Shown here in pieces: positions 8,606 through 15,819 of a stretch of DNA of 41,712 nt. The notes below the pieces were generated by a model. It was not told the origin of the DNA and made no database searches. It saw only the letters and a program-made list of their open reading frames with translations. Positions within the stretch are counted from its first letter, which is position 1; every line of letters starts with the position of its first letter. The DNA lies in the NCBI RefSeq assembly GCF_016658545.1, contig NZ_JACVZC010000050.1, positions 1 through 41,712 on the forward strand, in the 5' to 3' direction. Source of the stretch: Pseudomonas sp. S37. GTDB lineage: Bacteria > Pseudomonadota > Gammaproteobacteria > Pseudomonadales > Pseudomonadaceae. The translations under genes and the position numbers were made by a program.

Positions 8606-9026
8606 TCCAGCTGTGGTACGGAACGGCGGCCCTGCTTCTGCTGTTCCGGCCTCTTCGCGGGTGAACCCGCTCCTACAAGGCGTGCATAGATTCATAAGGT
8701 TGTGCAAATCCCCTGTAGGTGCGGGTTTACCCGCGAAGAGGCCATCTGCAAAACACCTCACCATCAAATATTAACTAAACTGTACTACTGTACCGGTTTA
8801 TCAACCCCTTCCACCCCTAGCAATTCTCTTCTCGCCACCAAAACGCACCAATAAAGTGCAGACCAGTACAGTTACGCCTATTTCGAGTGCAACAGTAGGG
8901 TTACACAGTTAACTGAGCCATCGTCTTTCACTAGAACTGTATCTACTGTTATGGACAGCAGAGGAGGATCATTGGCATCAGTTAAATCACTACCTAATCC
9001 CGCCATAAGCGGAAGGATGAAGCATC
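8606..9026. other. Gene-free interval with REP pair and repeated ACTGTAC boxes
   Basis: This 421-base gap holds a REP pair (8646-8743) and then an AT-rich stretch with repeated ACTGTA-type boxes. These are two direct copies ACTGTACT/ACTGTACC at 8779-8794, an inverted copy GTACAGT at 8866-8872, and ACTGTA/ACTGTT at 8936-8950. The boxes flank the promoter region of the DUF1127 gene. No coding sequence is seen. Confidence 0.65.
8646..8743. repeat. REP pair (inverted)
   Basis: Two P. putida-type REP units face each other: one at 8646-8677 (GGCCTCTTCGCGGGTGAACC then CGCTCCTACA) and the reverse complement form at 8714-8743. They are about 36 bases apart. They lie 40 bases after the CoA-transferase stop, where they may act as a transcript 3' end. 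Confidence 0.9.
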
Positions 9027-9242
9027 ATGGAACGTACCCTCAGTTCCGGTCTGGTTTTTGAAAGCAACGCCCAGCAATCCAACGCCTCGATGCCGCTGCG
9101 CGCACTGTCGACTCTGCTGCTGTGGCAGCGCCGCATGGCCAGCCGCCGTCAACTGGCTCGCCTGGACGCCCGCCTGCTGGCCGACGCCGGTATCAGCGAG
9201 TCGCAGCGTTACGAAGAGCTGAGCAAGCCTTTCTGGCGCTAA
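9027..9242 (+). CDS. DUF1127 domain small protein
   Basis: A 71-residue basic protein. The C-terminal half LLLWQRRMASRRQLARLDARL followed by LADAGIS is the DUF1127 (YjiS-like) pattern: an amphipathic arginine-rich helix, then a D-x-G-hydrophobic-S turn. Small DUF1127 proteins in other alphaproteobacteria and gammaproteobacteria have been linked to RNA turnover or phosphate and stress responses; the role here is unknown. The ATG at 9027 has AAGGA at 9013-9017. The gene is monocistronic, closed by a strong terminator, and bracketed by ACTGTAC-type boxes suggesting dedicated control. Confidence 0.85.
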   Translation: MERTLSSGLVFESNAQQSNASMPLRALSTLLLWQRRMASRRQLARLDARLLADAGISESQRYEELSKPFWR

Positions 9243-9547
9243 GCACCGGCTTGCCGGCTTCGGCCGGCACCGCGAATTCCTAAAACCCGTCGCAGGTAAC
9301 TGCGACGGGTTTTTTATTGTCAGGCCGCATGCTAGAGCCTTTCGAGGGCATGCCGGTACAATTTACAAATTTGCATATTTATACCAGTACAGTTTGCCGG
9401 TGCGTTTTTCATTAACATCCAGAAACACCCACGCGTGATACGCTTCGCTTGGCAGTCTGGTAGAAACCACTGTTAAAAGTACCGCGACCAGCAATGCGAG
9501 CGTCCGATAAGCAGAACCACCCGACCCTAGTCCAGGAGTCCACGATC
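9243..9547. other. Interval between DUF1127 gene and DUF2388 operon
   Basis: These 305 bases hold the DUF1127 terminator, then an AT-rich segment with GGTACAATTT (9355-9364) and GTACAGTTTG (9387-9396). The latter two resemble, in inverted orientation, the ACTGTAC boxes seen upstream of the DUF1127 gene. This segment is the likely promoter of the DUF2388 operon. No further gene is seen. Confidence 0.55.
9284..9317 (+). terminator. Intrinsic terminator of the DUF1127 gene
   Basis: A perfect 12-base stem AACCCGTCGCAG (9284-9295) / CTGCGACGGGTT (9300-9311) with a GTAA tetraloop is followed by a run of T. Confidence 0.95.
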
Positions 9548-9865
9548 ATGTCCCGTAAATATCTGATTGGCGCCGCTCTGATGCTGAGCCTGGCCGGCAC
9601 CGCAAACGCCACCAGTTTTGTTGTCACCACTGACGCTGTAGTGGGTGCGGTAGCCGCGTCCACCGATGCCACCTCCGATGTGTCCTCTTCGTTCCGTGAC
9701 GACAAGATCGTCCAGGCCGCCCGCGACGACGCCGCCAGCTTCGTGGGTAGCCAAGGCGATATCCGTGGCGCCAAGCTGGAAAGCGCGTTCCTGCACATTC
9801 GCTCGCAGATGCCGGCCCTGCAGGCCAGCGACGCGCAACTGGCCCAGGCCATCCTCGCGCTCTGA
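9548..9865 (+). CDS. DUF2388 family exported protein 1
   Basis: A 105-residue protein of unknown function. Residues 1-22 form a signal peptide (basic start, hydrophobic core LIGAALMLSLAGTA, cleavage after ANA), so it is periplasmic or secreted. The mature part carries the DUF2388 core RDDAASFVGSQGDIRGAKLE, then a helix ending AQAILAL. The start chosen is ATG 9548, with AGGAG at 9534-9538. It is the first of three tandem paralogues followed by a DUF4105 gene, all in one direction; about 88 bases, including a strong hairpin, separate it from the second copy. Confidence 0.88.
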   Translation: MSRKYLIGAALMLSLAGTANATSFVVTTDAVVGAVAASTDATSDVSSSFRDDKIVQAARDDAASFVGSQGDIRGAKLESAFLHIRSQMPALQASDAQLAQAILAL

Positions 9866-9883
9866 GCCCGGGTAAGCCCTGCA

Positions 9884-9909
9884 GCTGTGCTGGTCGCCAC
9901 CGGCACAGC
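9884..9909 (+). promoter_or_regulatory. Hairpin between DUF2388 genes 1 and 2
   Basis: GCTGTGCTGGT (9884-9894) and ACCGGCACAGC (9899-9909) form an 11-base stem (one wobble pair) with a CGCC loop. No T run follows, so it is more likely an mRNA processing or stability element that lets the first cistron be more abundant than the rest than a full terminator. Confidence 0.55.
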
Positions 9910-9953
9910 AGTACCCGCCATTGCCATCCAAGCCTTCAGTTGTTTTAGAGCCC

Positions 9954-10247
9954 ATGCGTTATCTGTTGCCGCTGCTGTTTTCCGCCGCTGGCATGGCCAG
10001 CGCCCATGCCATGGACACCACCACGCAAGGCCTGGTCATCTCCGGCTATGCGACCAGCCAGGTCACCACTGCGCCTTTCGATCGCAAACTGGTCCGCCAG
10101 GCGCGCGACGATGCCGCCGCATTCGTTGCCACCGATGGCTTGATCCGCGGTGCGCGGCTGGAAGCCGCCCTGGAATCATTACGCCACAATTGCGCGCGGC
10201 AGGCCGTCGGCGACCTGGAACTGGCGCAGGCAATTCTCGTCCAATAA
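9954..10247 (+). CDS. DUF2388 family exported protein 2
   Basis: A 97-residue paralogue of the preceding protein. It has a signal peptide (MRYLLPLLFSAAGMASAHA) and the same core, here RQARDDAAAFVATDGLIRGA followed by RLEAAL, with the shared AQAIL ending. It is the most diverged of the three: Asp after Gly is replaced by Leu, and a Cys is present late in the chain (HNCARQ). The start chosen is ATG 9954, since upstream in-frame Met 9921 would spoil the signal peptide; the ribosome site is weak. Function unknown. Confidence 0.84.
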   Translation: MRYLLPLLFSAAGMASAHAMDTTTQGLVISGYATSQVTTAPFDRKLVRQARDDAAAFVATDGLIRGARLEAALESLRHNCARQAVGDLELAQAILVQ

Positions 10248-10283
10248 CTACACCTGACTCCCTGTATTTTTCGGAGATGCTCC

Positions 10284-10604
10284 ATGCGTAAACCGCTGAT
10301 TGCCGCTACCCTCGGCATGCTGCTGCTGGCCGACCTGGCCCAGGCACATACTCTGGTGGCCACCAGCAACATCATCGTGCGGGCCTTTGGCCGTTCGATC
10401 GACTTCACCTCGGACACCACAACGTCGATCCGCGACTCCAAAGTGGTACGCGAAGCCCACGACGACGCCGCCAGCTTCGTCGCCAGCAAGGGTGACATCC
10501 GCGGCGCCCAGCTTGAGGCTGCCTTCAACACCCTGCGCGAGCGCGTACCGGAAGCACGCGGCGCCAGCGACCAGGTACTGGCCGAAGCCATCCTCGCACT
10601 GTGA
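10284..10604 (+). CDS. DUF2388 family exported protein 3
   Basis: A 106-residue third paralogue with a clear signal peptide (hydrophobic core ATLGMLLLADLAQA, cleavage about residue 21). The core HDDAASFVASKGDIRGAQLE and ending AEAILAL are closer to copy 1 than copy 2. A GGAG site precedes the ATG. Its stop overlaps the GTG of the DUF4105 gene (GTGA at 10601-10604), showing that the small proteins and the large one are translated as a coupled unit. Function unknown. Confidence 0.88.
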   Translation: MRKPLIAATLGMLLLADLAQAHTLVATSNIIVRAFGRSIDFTSDTTTSIRDSKVVREAHDDAASFVASKGDIRGAQLEAAFNTLRERVPEARGASDQVLAEAILAL

Positions 10605-12556
10605 AGCGCATACGCGCCTGGCTGTTCGGCGGCGCCCTGGCGCTGCTCGGCACGCCCGCCCTGGCCGACCTGCAGCTTGAGCTGCAGGCATCCGGCCTCG
10701 ACCTACAACAGACCCAAGCCAGCCAGGCCCTGCTCGACGAGGCCATGGCCAAGCTGCCCCCACGCTTCAAGCAACAGCTCGACCGCCGTGTGCAGGTCAG
10801 CTGGAGCGACAACATGCCGGCCGACGCTTACGGCCAGGCATCGCTGGTCTCCACGCTTGAGCTCAACCGCCGCCTGCTGCCCGGCCTTACCGATGGCAGT
10901 GCCGCCCGCGAACGTACTAACCGCCCCCACGGCACGGTGCGGGAAGAGCTGCTGGCCACCGTGCTGCACGAACTCAGCCATATCTATGACCGTGCCCGAC
11001 TATGGCCAAGCGCCGAGAAATCCCTGATTGCCCGCTGCAAGCGCCAGCAAGGCACGCTGGGCAAGGTCGGCCTGCCAGAAGAATGCCGTGGCCAGGCCGA
11101 GCGCCGCTTTACCCTCAGCGACGACCCGCGCCTGCTCGACCTCGCAGGCTGGCCACAATACGTGGGCCGGCGTGGCGAGCGCGAGCAGCACAACGGCCAG
11201 TTCGTACGCAGCCCCGACAGCTATGAACTGAGTAGCCCCAAGGAATACATCGCGGTCAACATGGAGTACTTCCTCCTCGACCCGAGCTACGGCTGCCGCC
11301 GCCCCGCGCTTAACCAGTACCTGCGCGAACACTTCGGCTGGGCACCGCAACAGGACACCTGCGCCAAGGGCCTGCCGTTCATCAACGCCGGCAGCGACTT
11401 CGCCCGCCAGCCATTAGGCGAAATCGACCCTGAGCGGGTCTATGAAGTGGACTACCTGCTGGCCGAAGCCAACCAGAACCTGGTCAGCCGCTGGGGCCAC
11501 AGCATGCTGCGCCTGGTCATCTGCAAACCGGGCCGCCCACGCGGGCCGGACTGCCGGCTGGACCTCGACCAGAGCCTGGTGCTGTCGTATCGCGCCTTCG
11601 TCAACGACGTACAGTTGTCCAGCTGGGACGGCCTGGTCGGCGTCTACCCGTCGCGCCTGTTCGTGCTGCCGCTGGGCCAGGTGATCGACGAATACACCAA
11701 GACCGAGCTGCGCAGCCTGGCCTCGGTACCGTTGAAGCTGAACCGCGACGAAATCGAGAGCCTGGTGCGCCAGGCTGCCGAGATGCACTGGAGCTACGAC
11801 GGCAACTATTGGTTCCTGTCCAACAACTGCGCGGTGGAGTCGTTGAAGCTGCTGCGCAGCGGCACCGCCAACCCACAGCTGAACGACCTCGACAGCATCA
11901 TGCCCAACGGCTTGCTGGCCGTGCTCAAAGGCAGGGGCCTAGCCGACACCAGCGTGCTCGACAACCCGCGCGAGGCGCTACGCCTGGGTTACCGTTTCGA
12001 CTCCTACCGTGACCGCTACCAGGCCATGTTCGAAGTACTGCGCAAGCAATTGCCGATCAAGCAGGCACAAGTGGAAGACTGGCTGGCCCTGGATGCCGAA
12101 CAACGCCGCCTGTGGTTTGCCAAGGCCGACCTGCGCACCAGCGCTGCCTTGCTGTTGCTTGAGCAAGCCAGCTTGCGCCGGCAACTGCTGCTGGCCCAGG
12201 ACGAGGTCAAGCAGCGTTACCTGAATGCCGCCGCGCTGAAGGATGGCAGCATCAACAAGGCCGACGCCACCCTCAAGCAGATGCTCGCCAACAGCGGCTT
12301 CCTCAGCCGCCCGGCCGAACTGCTCGATGCCAAGGGCTACGGGTTGCCGCAGCCGGAAGAGCGTAAGCACCTGGAGCAGGAGAGCAAAGAGCGACAGGCA
12401 CAGCTGCTGCGCTTGAGCACCAGCCTGGACAAAGAGGTGAGGGCGCTGCTGGACCCTTCGCGGGCCAGGGAGATTGCCGCGGTCGAGGCCAATGTGAAGC
12501 AGATCGGTGAACATTTGCGGGCATTGCACAAGGCTGCGGGTGGTTTGCAGTTGTGA
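10601..12556 (+). CDS. DUF4105 family exported protein with HELSH and Lnb-N-like motifs
   Basis: A 651-residue exported protein of unknown function. The signal peptide spans residues 1-22 (ending TPALA). The first third carries HELSH (123-127) within ATVLHELSHIYDRAR, matching the HExxH zinc-protease pattern, and a later conserved EYIAVNMEYFLLDPSYGCRRP-like stretch that could supply a third ligand. The middle is the DUF4105/Lnb N-terminal domain, with RWGHSMLRLVI (His300) and WFLSNNCAVESL (Cys410), a His/Cys pair reminiscent of papain-like enzymes. The C-terminal 200 residues are rich in charged helices. It starts at GTG 10601, overlapping the DUF2388-3 stop. Protease activity is inferred from motifs only. 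Confidence 0.85.
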   Translation: MKRIRAWLFGGALALLGTPALADLQLELQASGLDLQQTQASQALLDEAMAKLPPRFKQQLDRRVQVSWSDNMPADAYGQASLVSTLELNRRLLPGLTDGSAARERTNRPHGTVREELLATVLHELSHIYDRARLWPSAEKSLIARCKRQQGTLGKVGLPEECRGQAERRFTLSDDPRLLDLAGWPQYVGRRGEREQHNGQFVRSPDSYELSSPKEYIAVNMEYFLLDPSYGCRRPALNQYLREHFGWAPQQDTCAKGLPFINAGSDFARQPLGEIDPERVYEVDYLLAEANQNLVSRWGHSMLRLVICKPGRPRGPDCRLDLDQSLVLSYRAFVNDVQLSSWDGLVGVYPSRLFVLPLGQVIDEYTKTELRSLASVPLKLNRDEIESLVRQAAEMHWSYDGNYWFLSNNCAVESLKLLRSGTANPQLNDLDSIMPNGLLAVLKGRGLADTSVLDNPREALRLGYRFDSYRDRYQAMFEVLRKQLPIKQAQVEDWLALDAEQRRLWFAKADLRTSAALLLLEQASLRRQLLLAQDEVKQRYLNAAALKDGSINKADATLKQMLANSGFLSRPAELLDAKGYGLPQPEERKHLEQESKERQAQLLRLSTSLDKEVRALLDPSRAREIAAVEANVKQIGEHLRALHKAAGGLQL

Positions 12557-12679
12557 TGTTTGCAGGGCTGGCCTCTTCGCGGGTGAACCCGCTCCTACAC
12601 AGGAATGCGCAGGGGTTGTGATGTTTGCAGGCCAGGCCTCTTCGCGGGTAAACCCGCTCCTACACAGGAATGCGCAGGC
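12550..12679. repeat. 65-base tandem duplication containing REP units
   Basis: Bases 12550-12614 and 12615-12679 are two near-identical 65-base units, each starting GTTGTGATGTTTGCAGG and containing one REP. The first unit overlaps the last codons of the DUF4105 gene, so the duplication copied a piece of the gene end together with its REP. Confidence 0.88.
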
Positions 12680-12710
12680 AGTGTAGGAGCGGGTTCACCC
12701 GCGAAGAGGC
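12571..12710. repeat. Cluster of three REP units
   Basis: Two direct REP copies (12571-12600 and about 12635-12665) and one inverted copy (12682-12710) with the GCGGGT-AACCCGC core fill the space between the convergent DUF4105 and GFA genes. Confidence 0.9.
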
Positions 12711-12730
12711 CCGTACAGGCAGCACAACGC

Positions 12731-13132
12731 CTACAGGCTTTCCTCCACCTCCGAAGGCAAATGCTCATCGAGGTGCAGCCAAGGTAACCGGCTACCCACC
12801 CAGATATGCCGGTTGGCCCGCACCCGCTCCGGGTGATCGAAGGTGGCGACCGTCACATCGATGGTTTCAGGGCTGTGCGTGGTGTCCAGCGCCACATGCG
12901 CCCCGCACTGCCCACAGAAGTAGCGGCTGCAACTGGCCGGCGCCACATAGCAGTCCGGCTCACCCGCCAGCCACTGAAAACCGGCGCGGGGCAGGGTAAG
13001 CCAGGTGACCACCAGCCCGCCGCTAACCCGCCGGCATATCGAACAATGGCAGTGGGCGATGTCAGTCAGGTCGCCCTCCAGCCGATAACGCAAGGCGCCA
13101 CAATGGCAGCCACCCTCTGTCACATCCTGCAT
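12731..13132 (-). CDS. GFA family (CENP-V/GFA fold) zinc protein
   Basis: A 133-residue small zinc-binding protein of the family named for glutathione-dependent formaldehyde-activating enzyme. Cysteines are spaced as GGCHCGALRY (structural zinc), CHCSICRR (second metal site) and RYFCGQCGAH, all in the family order. Most members have no proven reaction, and the original formaldehyde role is disputed, so no substrate is assigned. The start chosen is ATG 13132, preceded by an AGGTAGG site; a GTG one codon upstream is in frame. It is divergent from the citrate transporter gene across 267 bases. Confidence 0.85.
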   Translation of the reverse strand: MQDVTEGGCHCGALRYRLEGDLTDIAHCHCSICRRVSGGLVVTWLTLPRAGFQWLAGEPDCYVAPASCSRYFCGQCGAHVALDTTHSPETIDVTVATFDHPERVRANRHIWVGSRLPWLHLDEHLPSEVEESL

Positions 13133-13153
13133 CACCTACCTCTCGTCGCCTTT

Positions 13154-13178
13154 GCTTCAGCGAAAGCTGGCTGAAAGC
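13154..13178. promoter_or_regulatory. Dyad in the GFA-CitMHS divergent region
   Basis: TTCAGC (13156-13161) and GCTGAA (13170-13175) form an inverted repeat, with a second shorter hairpin CAGC-GAAA-GCTG inside. It lies just upstream of the GFA gene start. It could be an operator or a small dispersed repeat; nothing decides between these. Confidence 0.35.
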
Positions 13179-13259
13179 TTGCCCTCATAGGATAGCGCCC
13201 ACTACCGGCACAAGACCGGTCAGCCAGGGCACCCGGTAAATACCGCGCCCGGCCCAATC

Positions 13260-13270
13260 AACAACAACAA
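13260..13270 (+). promoter_or_regulatory. A-rich AACAACAACAA motif upstream of CitMHS gene
   Basis: AACAACAACAA matches the AANAANAA motif bound by the Hfq/Crc catabolite-repression complex in pseudomonads. It is immediately followed by ATG 13270, which opens a 26-codon frame ending at a TGA near 13350, about 50 bases before the transporter start. If this is transcribed leader, the motif could place citrate uptake under Crc control. Confidence 0.4.
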
Positions 13271-13399
13271 TGGTGATTCTGATGTATTCCTGTGCCCGCC
13301 TTTCTGCAGTCCCCCTCCGCATGCTCCCCGCGCAGCGCCCAACGCGCTGATCCGCCCGAATCGACATTCCTTTCGTAGCGCCACGCCTGGAGTATTGCC

Positions 13400-14707
13400 A
13401 TGCTGACCTTCCTCGGCTTTGCCATGGTCATCACCTTCATGTACCTGATCATGACCAAGCGCCTGTCGGCCTTGATCGCGCTGATCCTGGTACCGATCCT
13501 GTTCGCCCTGTTCGGCGGCTTTTCCGCCAAGATCGGCCCGATGATGCTCGAGGGCATCAGCAAGCTCGCGCCTACCGGCGTAATGCTGATGTTCGCCATT
13601 CTCTACTTCGCCCTGATGATCGACTCCGGCCTTTTCGACCCGGCCGTGCGCAAGATCCTCAAACTGGTCAAGGGCGACCCGCTGAAAGTTTCGGTCGGTA
13701 CCGCCGTGTTGGCCCTGGTGGTCTCGCTCGACGGTGACGGCGCCACCACCTACATGATCTGCTGCGCCGCCATGCTGCCCATGTACAGCCGCCTGGGCAT
13801 GAGCCCGCGGATCATGGCCGGCCTGATCATCCTCGCCGGCGGGGTAATGAACATGACGCCGTGGGGTGGCCCGACCGCCCGTGCCGCCAGCGCCCTGCAT
13901 GTAGACCCCTCGGACATCTTCGTGCCGATGATTCCAGCCATGCTGTTCGGCGTACTGGCAATCCTGGCCATTGCCTACCTGTACGGCAAGCGCGAACGCG
14001 CCCGCCTGGGTGAACTGCACCTGCCGACCGACGACATCGACCACAGCGAAATCACAGTTTCGCAGTTCCCTGAAGCGCGCCGGCCCAAGCTGCTGTACTT
14101 CAACGGCGCGCTGACCGCAGCACTGATGGTCGCCCTGATCGCCGGTGTACTGCCGTTGCCGGTGCTGTTCATGATCGCCTTCAGCATCGCCATGATCGTC
14201 AACTACCCGTGCCTGCAGCAGCAGAAGGACCGCATTGCCGCCCACGCTGGCAGTGTGCTGGCCGTGACCGGGCTGATCTTCGCCGCCGGTATCTTCACCG
14301 GCATCCTGTCGGGTACCGGTATGGTTGATGCCATGTCCAAGAGCTTGCTGGCGGTCATCCCCGAAGCGCTGGGCCCATACCTGGCGGTGATCACTGCCAT
14401 CGTGAGCATGCCGTTTACTTTCTTCATGTCCAACGACGCGTTCTACTACGGCGTGTTGCCAGTACTGGCCGAGGCCGCCAGCCACTACGGCATCACCCCG
14501 GTTGAGATGGCCCGTGCATCGATCGTCGGCCAGCCGGTACACCTGCTCAGCCCGCTGGTGCCTTCCACTTACCTGCTGGTGGCTCTGGCCGGTATCGAAT
14601 TCGGCGATCATCAGCGCTTCACCCTCAAGTGGGCAGTGCTGGTGTGCCTGTGCATAATGTTCGCCGCGCTGCTGATGGGCATTTTCCCGCTGTTCAGTAG
14701 TCTTTAA
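13400..14707 (+). CDS. CitMHS family citrate-metal/proton symporter
   Basis: A 435-residue inner-membrane transporter of the CitMHS family, which takes up citrate, often as a Mg or other divalent metal complex, with protons. It has about twelve hydrophobic segments along its whole length. Characteristic stretches are SLDGDGATTYMICCAAMLP, MNMTPWGGPTARAASAL and MSNDAFYYGVLPVLAEA, which hold the conserved polar residues of the substrate path in each half. The ATG at 13400 has GGAG about 8 bases upstream. The metal preference cannot be told from sequence. No two-component citrate sensor lies nearby, so control may be through its leader. Confidence 0.92.
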   Translation: MLTFLGFAMVITFMYLIMTKRLSALIALILVPILFALFGGFSAKIGPMMLEGISKLAPTGVMLMFAILYFALMIDSGLFDPAVRKILKLVKGDPLKVSVGTAVLALVVSLDGDGATTYMICCAAMLPMYSRLGMSPRIMAGLIILAGGVMNMTPWGGPTARAASALHVDPSDIFVPMIPAMLFGVLAILAIAYLYGKRERARLGELHLPTDDIDHSEITVSQFPEARRPKLLYFNGALTAALMVALIAGVLPLPVLFMIAFSIAMIVNYPCLQQQKDRIAAHAGSVLAVTGLIFAAGIFTGILSGTGMVDAMSKSLLAVIPEALGPYLAVITAIVSMPFTFFMSNDAFYYGVLPVLAEAASHYGITPVEMARASIVGQPVHLLSPLVPSTYLLVALAGIEFGDHQRFTLKWAVLVCLCIMFAALLMGIFPLFSSL

Positions 14708-14727
14708 TAAATACGAATTACCCTACC

Positions 14728-14757
14728 GCGATGCGCCTCTGTTCAGGGGCGCGTCGC
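14728..14757 (+). terminator. Hairpin after CitMHS gene
   Basis: A 13-base stem (two wobble pairs) from GCGATGCGCCTCT (14728-14740) and AGGGGCGCGTCGC (14745-14757) with a GTTC loop lies between the transporter and the TerC gene and is followed by CTTT only. It is probably a weak terminator or a leader structure of the TerC mRNA. Confidence 0.6.
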
Positions 14758-14780
14758 CTTTACCGTTTGAAGGAAATAAC

Positions 14781-15551
14781 ATGGAATGGCTGACCAGCCC
14801 GGAAATCTGGGTTGCCTTTTTTACCCTTACCGCGCTTGAGATCGTCCTCGGGATCGACAACATCATCATGATCTCGATCCTGGTCAGCCGCATGCCCAAG
14901 CACATGCAGCCACGCACCCGGATCTTCGGCCTGGCCCTGGCCATGGTCACCCGCATCATGCTGCTGCTGTCCATTACCTGGGTCATGCGCCTTACCGCTG
15001 ACCTGTTCGTAGTGTTCGGCCAAGGTATTTCCGGGCGTGACCTGATCCTGTTCTTCGGTGGCCTGTTCCTGCTGTGGAAAAGCTCGCAAGAGATCTACCA
15101 CGGCCTGGAAGGCGAGGACGAGAACGCCGACGAGCCGAAAGGCGCAGGCGGCAAGTTCTTCTACACCATCATCCAGATTGCCATCATCGACATCGTGTTC
15201 TCGCTGGACTCGGTGATCACCGCCGTAGGCATGGTTTCCCACGTACCGGTGATGATCGCCGCTATCGTCGTCGCCGTGCTGGTGATGATGCTGTGCGCCG
15301 GCGCGATCAGTAACTTCATCGACAAGCACCCGTCGCTGAAGATGCTCGCGCTGTCGTTCCTGATCGTGGTCGGGACCGTGCTGATCGCCGAAGCGTTCGA
15401 TGTGCATGTGCCGAAGGGCTACGTGTACTTCGCCATGGCCTTCTCGCTGGCGGTGGAGGCCATCAACATTCGCATGCGCACTGCCTTGGCCCGCAAGGAA
15501 GGCAAAGAGCATGACCCGGTGAAACTGCGCAAGGACATTCCGGGTCAGTAA
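14781..15551 (+). CDS. TerC family integral membrane protein
   Basis: A 256-residue TerC/Alx-like membrane protein. It has about seven hydrophobic segments and two acidic motifs inside helices, ALEIVLGIDNIIMISIL near the N-terminus and DIVFSLDSVITAVGM in the middle, which are the family signature and probably bind a metal ion. Relatives have been tied to manganese export, metalation of secreted proteins and tellurite resistance; none of the other tellurite genes is present, so a metal homeostasis role is more likely. A loop rich in Glu/Asp (EGEDENADEPKG) lies between helices. An AAGGAAAT site precedes the ATG. It is followed by a clear terminator, so it stands as its own unit or a two-gene unit with CitMHS. 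Confidence 0.9.
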   Translation: MEWLTSPEIWVAFFTLTALEIVLGIDNIIMISILVSRMPKHMQPRTRIFGLALAMVTRIMLLLSITWVMRLTADLFVVFGQGISGRDLILFFGGLFLLWKSSQEIYHGLEGEDENADEPKGAGGKFFYTIIQIAIIDIVFSLDSVITAVGMVSHVPVMIAAIVVAVLVMMLCAGAISNFIDKHPSLKMLALSFLIVVGTVLIAEAFDVHVPKGYVYFAMAFSLAVEAINIRMRTALARKEGKEHDPVKLRKDIPGQ

Positions 15552-15572
15552 GATCAGGAAGTGCAGGACAGC

Positions 15573-15595
15573 AAGGGCCCTTCGGGGCCCTTTTT
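15573..15595 (+). terminator. Intrinsic terminator of the TerC gene
   Basis: A perfect stem AAGGGCCC (15573-15580) / GGGCCCTT (15585-15592) with a stable TTCG tetraloop is followed by TTT. It lies 21 bases after the stop. Confidence 0.93.
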
Positions 15596-15622
15596 CATGC
15601 CCGCATGCCAACGCGCGTCCTC

Positions 15623-15652
15623 TGTGGGAGCGGGTTCACCCGCGAATAGGCC
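15623..15652. repeat. Single REP unit
   Basis: TGTGGGAGCGGGTTCACCCG followed by CGAATAGGCC is one REP in the reverse orientation, located just beyond the TerC terminator. Confidence 0.85.
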
Positions 15653-15819
15653 CGCACAGGCAACATTCATCTCCCATGTGTTTCAAATAAATGACCACCA
15701 TGCGAAGCTGGCAACAGCAGCGCAAAACAACTAAAGCTTTGAGTGAGCACTGAAAATTATTCAAACGCTCACGTTTCTTCCTTTGGCCCGCTGGGCCTGT
15801 GCAACAGGGGGCCTTCGCC

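Noticed and set aside
12550..12710. CRISPR-like array of repeats
   Set aside because: The repeats are REP units and a two-copy tandem duplication. Spacers are not unique, and no cas gene is present.
8606..12730. Genomic island or prophage origin of the DUF1127/DUF2388/DUF4105 block
   Set aside because: Base composition and codon choice match the neighbours, and there is no integrase, tRNA or attachment repeat.
13220..14611. 463-codon open frame on the minus strand opposite the CitMHS gene
   Set aside because: Its protein is rich in His, Gln, Gly and Asp with no domain, which is typical of the antisense frame of a GC-rich membrane protein gene; the plus strand encodes a clear transporter.
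14708..14780. yybP-ykoY manganese riboswitch ahead of the TerC gene
   Set aside because: The 73-base gap is too short and lacks the conserved loop sequences; only one plain hairpin is seen.
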